From contig JAWLBR010000027.1 in assembly GCA_041687495.1 (NCBI GenBank), positions 1 to 32,411 of the forward strand: DNA of 32,411 nt. Direction: 5' to 3'. Of the stretch, positions 14,433 to 22,381 are shown piece after piece; within the stretch, counting starts at the first letter, position 1, and each line of letters starts with the position of its first letter. The notes beneath the pieces are model-generated. The model saw only the letters and a list, made by a program, of their open reading frames with translations. It was not told where the DNA came from and made no database searches. Source of the stretch: JAWLBR01 sp041687495 (lineage in GTDB: Bacteria; Bacillota; Limnochordia; DTU087; JAAYGB01). The translations under genes were made by a program, and so were the position numbers.

Positions 14433-15578
14433 GTGATTGACCGGAATAGTCCGATGCCTTTGTACTGCCAGCTGAAAGCGATACTGATGCAGGAGCTAAG
14501 GTCTGGAGCTTTGCGTCCAGGCGACGCGGTACCGTCGGAAACCTCCCTGTGCGAGAAGTACGGGATTAGTCGGTTTACCGTCCGTCAGGCACTTGACGAG
14601 TTGGTTAGGGAGAACATGCTGGAGAGGCAGCGAGGGCGAGGAACATTTGTCTCATCCACGGCCTGTTGTCAAGAAGAGGTTGAGCAGGAGCGAGAGCCCC
14701 CGAGCGAACCTACTTTGTTGGCGGGGGTAGTGGTTCCCAAGTTCACTGACTGGTACTCGGCGGCAATTCTCAGTGGTATCGAGCAGGAAATTCGCAGTCA
14801 GGGTGGAGCTGTCCTCTGCGGTGAGTCTCAGAGCAACTTGGCCGAGGAGACTGCAGTTATCTCCCGCTTGAGTAGTGCGGGGGCAACTGGTCTAATTCTC
14901 TTTCCCGCAGATCGGCGCGAGCCCCTTTCCTATATGGAGGGACTTAATAGCATTGGCAAGCCTGTTGTTCTGGTAGACAGATACTTTCCTGGGCTCAACG
15001 TGGACTTTGTTGGGTCAGATAACTTCAGTGGAGCGTATCAGGCTACTGAATACTTAGTTAAGCGGGGCCATCGCAAGATTCTGTTCCTTGCCGTGCATGC
15101 TTTAGGGGTTAGTCCAGCTGCGGAGAGAATTGCAGGATACCGGCAGGCCTTACTTGATGCCGATATTCCGTTTTCGGACAACGACATTGTCCGTCATGAC
15201 TTTGGGCTAGATGTCAGTGAAGGTTGGAAACTGGAGAGTTACTATGAGAATCTAGCCAAGTTGGTGTTTGCCGATTCGTCCTATACAGCCATTTTCGCCA
15301 GTAACGACTTGATTGCCCTGGATGTCTTGCGAGTAGCCAAAATGAAAGGAATCAGAATTCCGGAAGACATTTCCCTTGTCGGCTTCGATAACCGTCCCTT
15401 TTCGGCACTGCTGGAAAGACCGTTAACCACCGTTGAGCAATCAGCGGAGCAGATAGGAGCCGTGGCGGCGAAGCTCTTGGTAGATAGGATGGGGAATCAG
15501 GACAAACCTGGCGAGCGCCGGATACTGCCGGTGAGGTTGATCGAAAGAGGGACCGTGGCAGCTCCAAAGCTGCAGTAG
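14433..15578 (+). CDS. GntR/LacI hybrid (AraR-type) transcriptional repressor
   Basis: 381 aa from GTG 14433, set by GGAGGT (14420-14425) 7 nt upstream. The frame extends back to TTG 14385, but that codon lies in an operator. An N-terminal GntR winged helix covers about residues 6-72: PLYCQLKAIL, then PGDAVPSETSLCEKYGISRFTVRQALDEL in part (SRFTVRQAL is the recognition helix) and GRGTFV. The C-terminal LacI/periplasmic-binding effector domain runs about 95-375, with LVDRYFPG, VGSDNFSGAYQAT, the GHRKILFL strand and SLVGFDNRPF. This domain order is that of Bacillus AraR, which releases DNA on binding arabinose. Here the neighbours point to an alpha-mannoside or similar sugar as ligand, so araR is not assigned. 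Divides the operators from the transport genes it probably controls. Confidence 0.88.
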   Translation: MIDRNSPMPLYCQLKAILMQELRSGALRPGDAVPSETSLCEKYGISRFTVRQALDELVRENMLERQRGRGTFVSSTACCQEEVEQEREPPSEPTLLAGVVVPKFTDWYSAAILSGIEQEIRSQGGAVLCGESQSNLAEETAVISRLSSAGATGLILFPADRREPLSYMEGLNSIGKPVVLVDRYFPGLNVDFVGSDNFSGAYQATEYLVKRGHRKILFLAVHALGVSPAAERIAGYRQALLDADIPFSDNDIVRHDFGLDVSEGWKLESYYENLAKLVFADSSYTAIFASNDLIALDVLRVAKMKGIRIPEDISLVGFDNRPFSALLERPLTTVEQSAEQIGAVAAKLLVDRMGNQDKPGERRILPVRLIERGTVAAPKLQ

Positions 15579-15782
15579 CCTTACCTTTGCGTGACTAAGA
15601 TGGAGGAGGGGAGAGCACAACCCCGATCCTGCCAAGAATTAGTAGACTTTGGCCGGTGTACTAAATGGCAGTGCGGGAAATCGTGCCCACCCGTAGATAT
15701 ACACCTCCAGCTTATCATAATAATCCGACGTAAGAAAGGAGGACAACAGAAGTTTCGAACGCGCAGTGTAATTACAGTCTAG

Positions 15783-15794
15783 TTGCAGTCACAA
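15783..15794. promoter_or_regulatory. Weak operator-like site before the sugar-binding protein gene
   Basis: TTGCAGTCACAA keeps seven of eight arm bases of TTGT-N4-ACAA. It lies 45 bp before ATG 15839. No clear promoter was seen in the 260-bp gap 15579-15838, which also holds an unused AAAGGAGGA (15735-15743) and a 10-bp palindrome TGTAATTACA (15767-15776). The transport genes may be read through from the repressor gene. Confidence 0.25.
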
Positions 15795-15838
15795 ACGGTA
15801 GACGACAAAAGAGGTTCAATTCGACTGGAGGTATTCAA

Positions 15839-17110
15839 ATGTCTAAGAGATTTTCTCTTTTGCTTGTACTGGTGATGGTTTTGTCGCTGGCATCTACTGC
15901 TGCAGCCAAAACCACCCTTGATGTCTGGGTCGCCATGACCGAGACCGATTACAAGCCTTTCTTGGAGCTAATCGAGGAATACGAGAAGCTCAATCCTGAT
16001 GTGGACATTAATCCGCTGCAAGTCACCACTGGCGAGACCAATCTGCAAAAGCTGTTGACGGCTATTGCGGGTAACACCGCCCCGGACGCAATGGTCTACT
16101 TTGACCGCTTTAACACTGCTCAATGGGCGGCTCAAGGCGCATTGATGCCCATTACCCGGTTTATTGAGGCATCGAATGTAGTCGATGCCGATGACTACTA
16201 CCCTGCAGCTTGGGACGAGGTCAACTTCAAGGGCGATGTCTACGGACTGCCTTATGAGACCGATGCTCGGGCCCTGTTCTACAACAAGGGTATGTTCCGC
16301 GAGGCCGGTTTGGATCCGGAGAAGCCCCCGACAACTTGGGAAGAGCTAGATGCTATCAACAAAAAGCTGACCAAGAAGGGTGCCAACGGCGGTTACGACG
16401 TTCTTGGCTTCATTCCTTGGGAGAACCAAGGCTGGCTGTACACCTGGGGTTGGCTGGCCGGTGGTGAATTCTACAACCCTGACACAAAGAAGGTCACTTT
16501 GACCGATCCTAAGATTGTCAAGGCTTTGCAATGGCAGGTAGACTTCGCCAAAGAGTACGGTGTCAACCAAGTTTCTTCCTTTAAGTCTGGCTTTGGTACC
16601 ATGAGTATGAACCCGTTCGTGGCCGGTAAGCTGGCTATGATTGTAACAGGTCCTTGGGACTTGGTGTACTTCCGGCAATACAACGAGAACTTGGACTTTG
16701 GCGTAGCTCCCCTACCTTATCCGGAGGATGGCGGTGTGGCATCTACCTGGGCAGGCGGCCACTCCAACATCATTCCTCGGGGCGCTAAGAACCCAGAGGA
16801 AGCTTACAAGTTCCTCGAGTGGATCAGCACCGGCGATGCCCTGGCCAAGTGGAACTATGAGACCAACCACATTCCGACTATCCGCTCGGTTGCTGAGCGT
16901 CCAGAGTTCGTGAACGATCCTCTGATGAAGGTGTTCATCGACATTCTGCCGACTGCCCGGAACCGCCCGGTGATTCCGGCTGGCCAAACTCTGTGGGATC
17001 AACTGGCTTCGGCTACCGAGAAGGCTCGCCATGGCGAACTGTCTCCTGAGGCAGCGCTGAAAGAGGCTGAGCGTCGAGTTAACAACGAACTGCGCAGGAT
17101 GCGCTGGTAG
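15839..17110 (+). CDS. ABC importer sugar-binding protein (family 1 extracellular SBP)
   Basis: 423 aa. A signal peptide (KRFSLLLVLVMVLSLAST) ends with AAA before Lys24, a signal peptidase I site. No lipobox Cys is present, unlike most Firmicute binding proteins. The mature part is a typical MalE/UgpB-like protein: TLDVWVAM, EEYEKLNPDVDI, GNTAPDAMVYF, VYGLPYETDARALFYNK, and late GGHSNIIPRGAKNPEEAYKFLEW. It binds an oligosaccharide for the two permeases that follow. GGAGGT (15827-15832) sets the start. The codon choice looks more regular than in the neighbours, as expected for a highly expressed gene. A hairpin after its stop probably reduces expression downstream. Confidence 0.93.
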   Translation: MSKRFSLLLVLVMVLSLASTAAAKTTLDVWVAMTETDYKPFLELIEEYEKLNPDVDINPLQVTTGETNLQKLLTAIAGNTAPDAMVYFDRFNTAQWAAQGALMPITRFIEASNVVDADDYYPAAWDEVNFKGDVYGLPYETDARALFYNKGMFREAGLDPEKPPTTWEELDAINKKLTKKGANGGYDVLGFIPWENQGWLYTWGWLAGGEFYNPDTKKVTLTDPKIVKALQWQVDFAKEYGVNQVSSFKSGFGTMSMNPFVAGKLAMIVTGPWDLVYFRQYNENLDFGVAPLPYPEDGGVASTWAGGHSNIIPRGAKNPEEAYKFLEWISTGDALAKWNYETNHIPTIRSVAERPEFVNDPLMKVFIDILPTARNRPVIPAGQTLWDQLASATEKARHGELSPEAALKEAERRVNNELRRMRW

Positions 17111-17128
17111 TCTTACGTTAGCAGGGAT

Positions 17129-17164
17129 GCGGGTCCAGGATCACTCCTGGGCCCGCCACTTTTT
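17129..17164 (+). terminator. Intercistronic hairpin/partial terminator after the binding protein
   Basis: A 12-bp stem, 17129-17140 with 17145-17156 (one G-T pair), a TCAC loop and CACTTTTT. It lies between the binding protein and permease genes, a common way to make more binding protein than permease. Confidence 0.75.
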
Positions 17165-17188
17165 CGGGAAAACGGGAGGGATACTCTT

Positions 17189-18106
17189 ATGGCAATGGCA
17201 GCCAAAACCGGTGGGACCTCCAAAAGCCTTCGCATTCGTCGGCATATTTTGGGGTACCTATTTGCCTCACCGTGGCTGATCGGCCTGCTGGCTTTCGTGG
17301 CGTATCCGGTGATCAGCACCATCTACTACAGCTTCACCCAGTACAGTGTATTGATGCCACCACAGTGGGTTGGCCTGTTTAACTACGAAGAGTTGTTCAT
17401 GTACGATGATTTGTTTTGGACCAGTATTTCCAACACCTTTTACTACACCTTGATCAGTGTTCCGCTAGGACTGGCAGTGGCCTTGGGACTAGCTGTGCTG
17501 CTGAATCAGAAACTGCCAGGGTTACCGATTTTCCGGACAATTTTCTACCTACCGTCGATCGTTCCCGTTGTGGGTATGAGCATCTTGTGGATGTGGCTGT
17601 TGAACCCACAGTATGGCCTAATTAACGGTCTGATCCACGATATCTTTGGAATTCAGGGCCCGGGGTGGATTGCCGATCCAGCTTGGTCAAAACCAGCCCT
17701 GATCTTGATGAGTTTGTGGACTGTGGGTGGACAGATGATCGTTTTCTTGGCAGGTTTACAGGGAGTGCCAAGCTATCTGTATGAGTCAGCTTCCATTGAC
17801 GGTGCCAGTAAGTGGCGGCAGTTTTGGCAGGTTACCGTGCCGATGCTGACCCCGACCATTTTCTTTAACTTGATTATGGGTATCATCAACGGGATGCAGA
17901 CCTTTACCCAGTCATTCATCATGACTAATGGTGGACCGGCTGATTCAACATTGTTCTACGTGTTTTACTTGTTTAACAATGCCTTTCGGTACTTCCGGAT
18001 GGGATATGCCTCAGCGATGGCAATTATCCTGTTTATCATCATCTTCATCCTGACGCTTGTGGTGCTGTGGAGCTCCAAGCGGTGGGTCCATTACGAGACT
18101 GCTTAG
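17189..18106 (+). CDS. Sugar ABC transporter permease, MalF/UgpA type
   Basis: 305 aa with six membrane helices: about 30-52, 90-112, 124-146, 174-195, 220-245 and 275-297. The binding-protein-dependent permease signature (EAA loop) is ESASIDGASKWRQFWQVTVP, residues near 205-224, which contacts the ATPase. The N terminus is short and basic. GGGAGG (17174-17179) lies 9 nt before ATG 17189. It forms a heterodimer with the next gene's product in the cytoplasmic membrane. Confidence 0.93.
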   Translation: MAMAAKTGGTSKSLRIRRHILGYLFASPWLIGLLAFVAYPVISTIYYSFTQYSVLMPPQWVGLFNYEELFMYDDLFWTSISNTFYYTLISVPLGLAVALGLAVLLNQKLPGLPIFRTIFYLPSIVPVVGMSILWMWLLNPQYGLINGLIHDIFGIQGPGWIADPAWSKPALILMSLWTVGGQMIVFLAGLQGVPSYLYESASIDGASKWRQFWQVTVPMLTPTIFFNLIMGIINGMQTFTQSFIMTNGGPADSTLFYVFYLFNNAFRYFRMGYASAMAIILFIIIFILTLVVLWSSKRWVHYETA

Positions 18107-18122
18107 AAGTGAGGTGACTTAG

Positions 18123-18968
18123 ATGGCAACACCGAGCATGAAGCGCAATGAGCGAATTACCCGAAGCAGTTTGATGGTGGTTATGGTTGGAATGGGCCTT
18201 GCTTTTGCCCTTCCGTTCTACTGGCTGATCTCAACGTCGTTGAAGTCTGACGCTCAGCTGTTTGTCTTTCCACCGGTGATGATTCCATCGCCGGTCATGT
18301 GGGAGAACTTTGCCTTAGCAATGACAAAGATACCCTTCCTCATGTACTTTAAGAACACGATGGTGATCGTGGGTTCGACGGTCTTGGGAGTAGTCATCTC
18401 CTCGAGTCTGGTAGCTTACGCCTTTGCCAGGATGGAGTGGCCCGGTAAGAATGTTTGGTTTGGAGTACTTCTGGCCACGATGATGATTCCGTTCCCTGTC
18501 ACCATGGTTCCAATGTATTTGGTGTTTAAGAACTTTGGGTGGATTAACACGTTTTTGCCGTTGATTATTCCATCGTTCTTTGGTAACGCCTTCTACATTT
18601 TCCTACTGCGGCAGTTCTTTATGACCATTCCGCACTCACTGTCTGATGCAGCGAGAATTGACGGGTGTTCGGAGTTTCGTATTTACTGGAACATCATCTT
18701 GCCGTTGGTTAAGCCAGCGCTTTTGACCGTAGGTATTTTCCAGTTCCAAGCTTCTTGGAACGACTTTATGGGTCCGTTGATTTACCTGAACTCAGACAAA
18801 ATGTACACTTTGGCTTTAGGTATTCAGCAGTTCCAGGGCATCTATAACAGCCAGTGGCAGCTTTTGATGGCGGCTTCGACGATTATGACGCTGCCCATCG
18901 TGATTATGTTCTTCGTAGCCCAACGGTACTTTATCCAAGGTATTGTGATGACAGGTATTAAGGGTTAA
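18123..18968 (+). CDS. Sugar ABC transporter permease, MalG/UgpE type
   Basis: 281 aa with six membrane helices. The first one is preceded by a basic stretch and followed by the typical LPFYWLISTSLKSDAQLF start of MalG-type proteins (abbreviated: YWLISTSLK). The EAA loop is DAARIDGCSEFRIYWNIILP, and the C terminus is FVAQRYFIQGIVMTGIKG, a hallmark of the family. GAGGTGA lies 5 nt upstream of the ATG, 16 nt after the preceding gene. No ATP-binding subunit gene follows. Confidence 0.94.
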   Translation: MATPSMKRNERITRSSLMVVMVGMGLAFALPFYWLISTSLKSDAQLFVFPPVMIPSPVMWENFALAMTKIPFLMYFKNTMVIVGSTVLGVVISSSLVAYAFARMEWPGKNVWFGVLLATMMIPFPVTMVPMYLVFKNFGWINTFLPLIIPSFFGNAFYIFLLRQFFMTIPHSLSDAARIDGCSEFRIYWNIILPLVKPALLTVGIFQFQASWNDFMGPLIYLNSDKMYTLALGIQQFQGIYNSQWQLLMAASTIMTLPIVIMFFVAQRYFIQGIVMTGIKG

Positions 18969-19017
18969 TCGGAGGCATACTCCCTAATAACAGCGTTAAT
19001 TCAGGAGGAATGAGCGT

Positions 19018-22000
19018 ATGCCAGCTCCACTATGGGAGAACAAAGTACAAAGAAGAATTGAGGAGTTTCCCAAGTTCATTTACCAAGACAGCCGACCCCT
19101 CACGGAATGGAAGGTGGCCGATGCTGCCTGGGACGAGCGGGAAGCTCCCCCCGAAGGCTCCAAAGAGACCCAACCGTTCACCCAAGGTGATCGGTGGGGA
19201 GGCCCCGATGTTTGGAAGTGGTTTTTGGCCAAGGCAACTGTGCCGAAGGAGTGGGCCGGAAAGAAAGTGGCTTTGTATCTGCACTTTGGCCGCAGAGGTG
19301 AGTGGGATGCCAATGCCTCTGAGGCACTGCTCTATGTCAACGGCAAACCACTTCAGGGGTTAGACACTAACCACCAAGAAGCAGTGCTGCCTGAGGAGTT
19401 GAGTCAGGGTGGCGAACTGGACCTTGCCGTCAAGGCTTTTACTGGCCTCAACGGGAAGAGCGGAGTTTTCCATGAAGCCAAAGTCGTCCTTATCAACCCT
19501 GAGGCAGAAGAGTTTTACTACCTGCTGCGCAACGCCAGTCGGGCTTTGCGTACAGTAGGCAAAGAGACTCCGCTGTATGTCAAGGTCAGCAGTGTCGTTG
19601 AAGACGCACTAAACACCGTTGACTATCGCAAACCAAAATCCGATCAGTTCTACCAGTCAGTGAGTGACGCTCTTGCCAAGCTAATTGCTGGTTTGGACTC
19701 GATTCCGGAAGATGCTTTGCGACCGACGGTTGTCGGTGCCGGCCACTCTCATATCGATGTGGCCTGGCTATGGCAGCTGCATCACACTCGGGAGAAGTGC
19801 AGCCGCACCTTTAGTACCGCTTTGCGGCTGATGGATCAGTACCCCGAGTTTGTGTTTACCCAAAGCCAGCCGCAGCTGTACCAGTTCATCAAAGAGGACT
19901 ACCCGGAGATTTACGAGCGGATTAAGGAGCAGGTATCGGCCGGTCGCTGGGAACCCAACGGCGGCATGTGGGTTGAAGCGGATTGCAACGTGACTTCCGG
20001 TGAGTCCTTGGTGCGCCAGTTCTTGTTTGGAAACAGGTTCTTTGCCAAAGAACTGGGCACCAAGTCTAATGTCCTGTGGCTTCCGGACGTGTTTGGCTAT
20101 TCGTGGTCACTGCCGCAGATCATCAAGAAGAGTGGTCTTGACTACTTCATGACCATCAAGATCAGCTGGAGTCAGTTTAATCGGTTCCCCTACGACACCT
20201 TCCGGTGGCGGGGCATTGACGGAACGGAAGTGCTGACCCACTATGCGACGGTCAAGAATCGCCCTGATGAGCGGGCGTACACCTACAACGGCTTGACCGA
20301 TGCCGATGTTATTGCCAGTGCTTGGGATAACTACCAGCAGAAGGACCTCAATAATCTGCTGTTGTCGGCCTATGGTCATGGCGATGGCGGTGGCGGCGTG
20401 ACCAGGGACATGTTGGAGAACGGTCGAGCCATGGATCACCTGAACTTCATGCCCAAGTGGAAGCCTGGCAAGGCGGGAGACTTCTTTGAAGAGCTGGACC
20501 AGCGGGTCAGTGGAGACCCCAAGCTGCCTACATGGCACGGTGAATTGTATCTTGAATACCACCGGGGCACCTATACGTCTCAAGCCCAACAGAAAAAGGC
20601 AAACCGCAAGGCCGAGGTGCTGATGCACAACGCCGAGTTGTTGGCCTCTATTGCCCACGCTAAGCTGCCTGGGTATGCGTATCCGCAAGAGCGGATTAAC
20701 AAAGCTTGGGAGTTGGTCTTGACTAACCAGTTTCACGACATCATCCCTGGCTCCTCGATTCATTCGGTGTATGAGGATAGCCAGAAGCACTACGAAGAAG
20801 TGCAGACCCTTGGAACTGAGGTGCTGCAGGAAGCTGCGGCCGCCTTGGTAGCGCAGATGGACGTAGCTGCCGGTGAGGTGGTAGTGTTCAACCCGCTATC
20901 ATGGCAACGCAGCGATCTCGTGGTTGCTGATTGGGATGATGCTTTAGTCGGTGCAGTGGTGGTCGATGATGCGGGCAATCGCAGTCAAGTCCAAAAGACC
21001 AGTATAGACGGTGGCGACAAAGCTGCGTTTTGGGTGGCCGAAGTTCCGGCTAGCGGCTTTAAGGCGCTGCGGGTGGAGAAGGCCGCCACCGCTGAGGTGG
21101 AGACGATGCAAGTTAGCACCACGGCAATGGAAAACGACTTCTTCAGGCTGGAGTTTGACACCGTTGGCCGTCTGGCTCGAGTCTTTGACAAGAAGAACAA
21201 CCGGGAGGTTCTGGCACCGGGGGCTGTGGGCAACGAGTTTATTGCCTTTGAGGATAAGCCCGTAGACTGGGATGCCTGGGATATTGATATTTTCTATCAA
21301 GATAAGCCGTATCCCATCAGCGATTTTCAAGGCGCCGAGGTAGTAGAGAACGGTGCACAGAGGGCAGCGGTGAAGCTGACCTGGAAGTTCATGGACTCTG
21401 TTATTTCGCAGAAAGTAGTCCTGTACCGTCACATTGCTCGGATCGACTTTGAGACGGAGGTTGACTGGCAGGAACATCAAACCCTGCTGAAGGTAGCATT
21501 TCCGGTCAATGTCTATGCCAACAAGGCCACGTATGAGATTCAGTTTGGTAACGTGGAGCGGCCGACCCATTGGAATACCAGCTGGGACTGGGCTCGCTTT
21601 GAGGTGGTTGGTCACAAGTGGGCTGACCTGTCACAGCGGGACTATGGAGTAAGCCTTTTGAACGACTGCAAATACGGCTACGACATCAAAGACAACGTCA
21701 TGCGTCTGACCCTGATTAAATCGGGGATCTTACCAGATCCTGAGGCGGATCAAGGTCACCACAGCTTCACCTACAGCCTGTATCCCCACGCGGGCGGCTG
21801 GTTTGAGGGAGGCACCGTGCAGCAAGCATACAGCCTAAACAACCCGCTGCACTCCAGTGTGGCCCAGCAGGCTGGCAGCAAGGAGCTGGGACGGCAGTAC
21901 AGCCTGATTGATCCGGTGGGCGATGGGGTGCTACTGGAAACCGTCAAGAAGGCTGAGGACAGCGATGATCTGGTCCTGCGGTTCTACGAGTACGGCGGCG

Positions 22001-22152
22001 GTAATGCTCAAGCTCGGGTCAAGCCTAACCTAGATGTAGTACAGCTGGCCGAAACAGATCTAATGGAGCAGGTGGTGGCAGATCAAATTGACTCTAACGC
22101 TACCCTCAGCCCCTTTGAGATTAAGACTGTGAAGGCTCAGATCAATCGCTAA
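19018..22152 (+). CDS. Alpha-mannosidase, glycoside hydrolase family 38
   Basis: 1044 aa, no signal peptide, so cytoplasmic. An N-terminal beta domain (about 1-230) leads to the GH38 catalytic barrel with zinc ligands in GHSHIDVAWLW (His245, Asp247). The nucleophile is Asp357 in WLPDVFGYS, with further zinc-site residues in YGHGDGGGG (His454). QFHDIIPGSSIHSVY marks the three-helix region. Beta-sandwich domains follow to the end (MENDFFRLEFDTVGRLARVFDKK). It should release mannose from alpha-mannosides brought in by the ABC importer encoded just upstream. AGGAGG (19003-19008) selects ATG 19018; an ATG at 19010 is out of frame. The length matches bacterial and fungal-type cytosolic GH38 enzymes. 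The linkage specificity cannot be read from sequence. Confidence 0.94.
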   Translation: MPAPLWENKVQRRIEEFPKFIYQDSRPLTEWKVADAAWDEREAPPEGSKETQPFTQGDRWGGPDVWKWFLAKATVPKEWAGKKVALYLHFGRRGEWDANASEALLYVNGKPLQGLDTNHQEAVLPEELSQGGELDLAVKAFTGLNGKSGVFHEAKVVLINPEAEEFYYLLRNASRALRTVGKETPLYVKVSSVVEDALNTVDYRKPKSDQFYQSVSDALAKLIAGLDSIPEDALRPTVVGAGHSHIDVAWLWQLHHTREKCSRTFSTALRLMDQYPEFVFTQSQPQLYQFIKEDYPEIYERIKEQVSAGRWEPNGGMWVEADCNVTSGESLVRQFLFGNRFFAKELGTKSNVLWLPDVFGYSWSLPQIIKKSGLDYFMTIKISWSQFNRFPYDTFRWRGIDGTEVLTHYATVKNRPDERAYTYNGLTDADVIASAWDNYQQKDLNNLLLSAYGHGDGGGGVTRDMLENGRAMDHLNFMPKWKPGKAGDFFEELDQRVSGDPKLPTWHGELYLEYHRGTYTSQAQQKKANRKAEVLMHNAELLASIAHAKLPGYAYPQERINKAWELVLTNQFHDIIPGSSIHSVYEDSQKHYEEVQTLGTEVLQEAAAALVAQMDVAAGEVVVFNPLSWQRSDLVVADWDDALVGAVVVDDAGNRSQVQKTSIDGGDKAAFWVAEVPASGFKALRVEKAATAEVETMQVSTTAMENDFFRLEFDTVGRLARVFDKKNNREVLAPGAVGNEFIAFEDKPVDWDAWDIDIFYQDKPYPISDFQGAEVVENGAQRAAVKLTWKFMDSVISQKVVLYRHIARIDFETEVDWQEHQTLLKVAFPVNVYANKATYEIQFGNVERPTHWNTSWDWARFEVVGHKWADLSQRDYGVSLLNDCKYGYDIKDNVMRLTLIKSGILPDPEADQGHHSFTYSLYPHAGGWFEGGTVQQAYSLNNPLHSSVAQQAGSKELGRQYSLIDPVGDGVLLETVKKAEDSDDLVLRFYEYGGGNAQARVKPNLDVVQLAETDLMEQVVADQIDSNATLSPFEIKTVKAQINR

Positions 22153-22234
22153 GGCAAAGTGAGGTCGAGTTTGCGGTCTCAAGTGCAGTTTTTGCTCGGT
22201 AGAAGCGAAGGTTGCTGAAAGTGAATTTGCGTGG

Positions 22235-22265
22235 AGGGCCGGGGATGCTTTTGTTCTCGGCCTTT
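22235..22265 (+). terminator. Probable terminator after the mannosidase gene
   Basis: A 10-bp stem with G-T pairs (22235-22244 with 22255-22264) around a GGCCG/CGGCC core, then only TTT. Moderate support. Confidence 0.5.
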
Positions 22266-22335
22266 GCCGCGCCTACTGCAACAGCAGGTTGGCAACAAAT
22301 TGCTCGCTCCTGGACATGAAATGGACATAGTTTTC

Positions 22336-22344
22336 TGGTACAAT
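22336..22344 (+). promoter_or_regulatory. Extended -10 promoter of typA
   Basis: TGGTACAAT fits TGn plus a five-of-six -10. Two TGGACA boxes upstream (22311, 22322) are at the wrong spacing for a normal -35. Confidence 0.55.
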
Positions 22345-22381
22345 AGATCGGACTGAATTTCTGGAGAGGGCGAAGCTTTGA

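Noticed and set aside
15735..15780. Strong AAAGGAGGA as ribosome site of a leader peptide
   Set aside because: The first standard start codon after it is GTG 15766, 22 nt away, followed at once by TAA.
15591..15782. 63-codon frame upstream of the sugar-binding protein gene
   Set aside because: No ribosome site and no recognisable protein features; the region is more likely regulatory.
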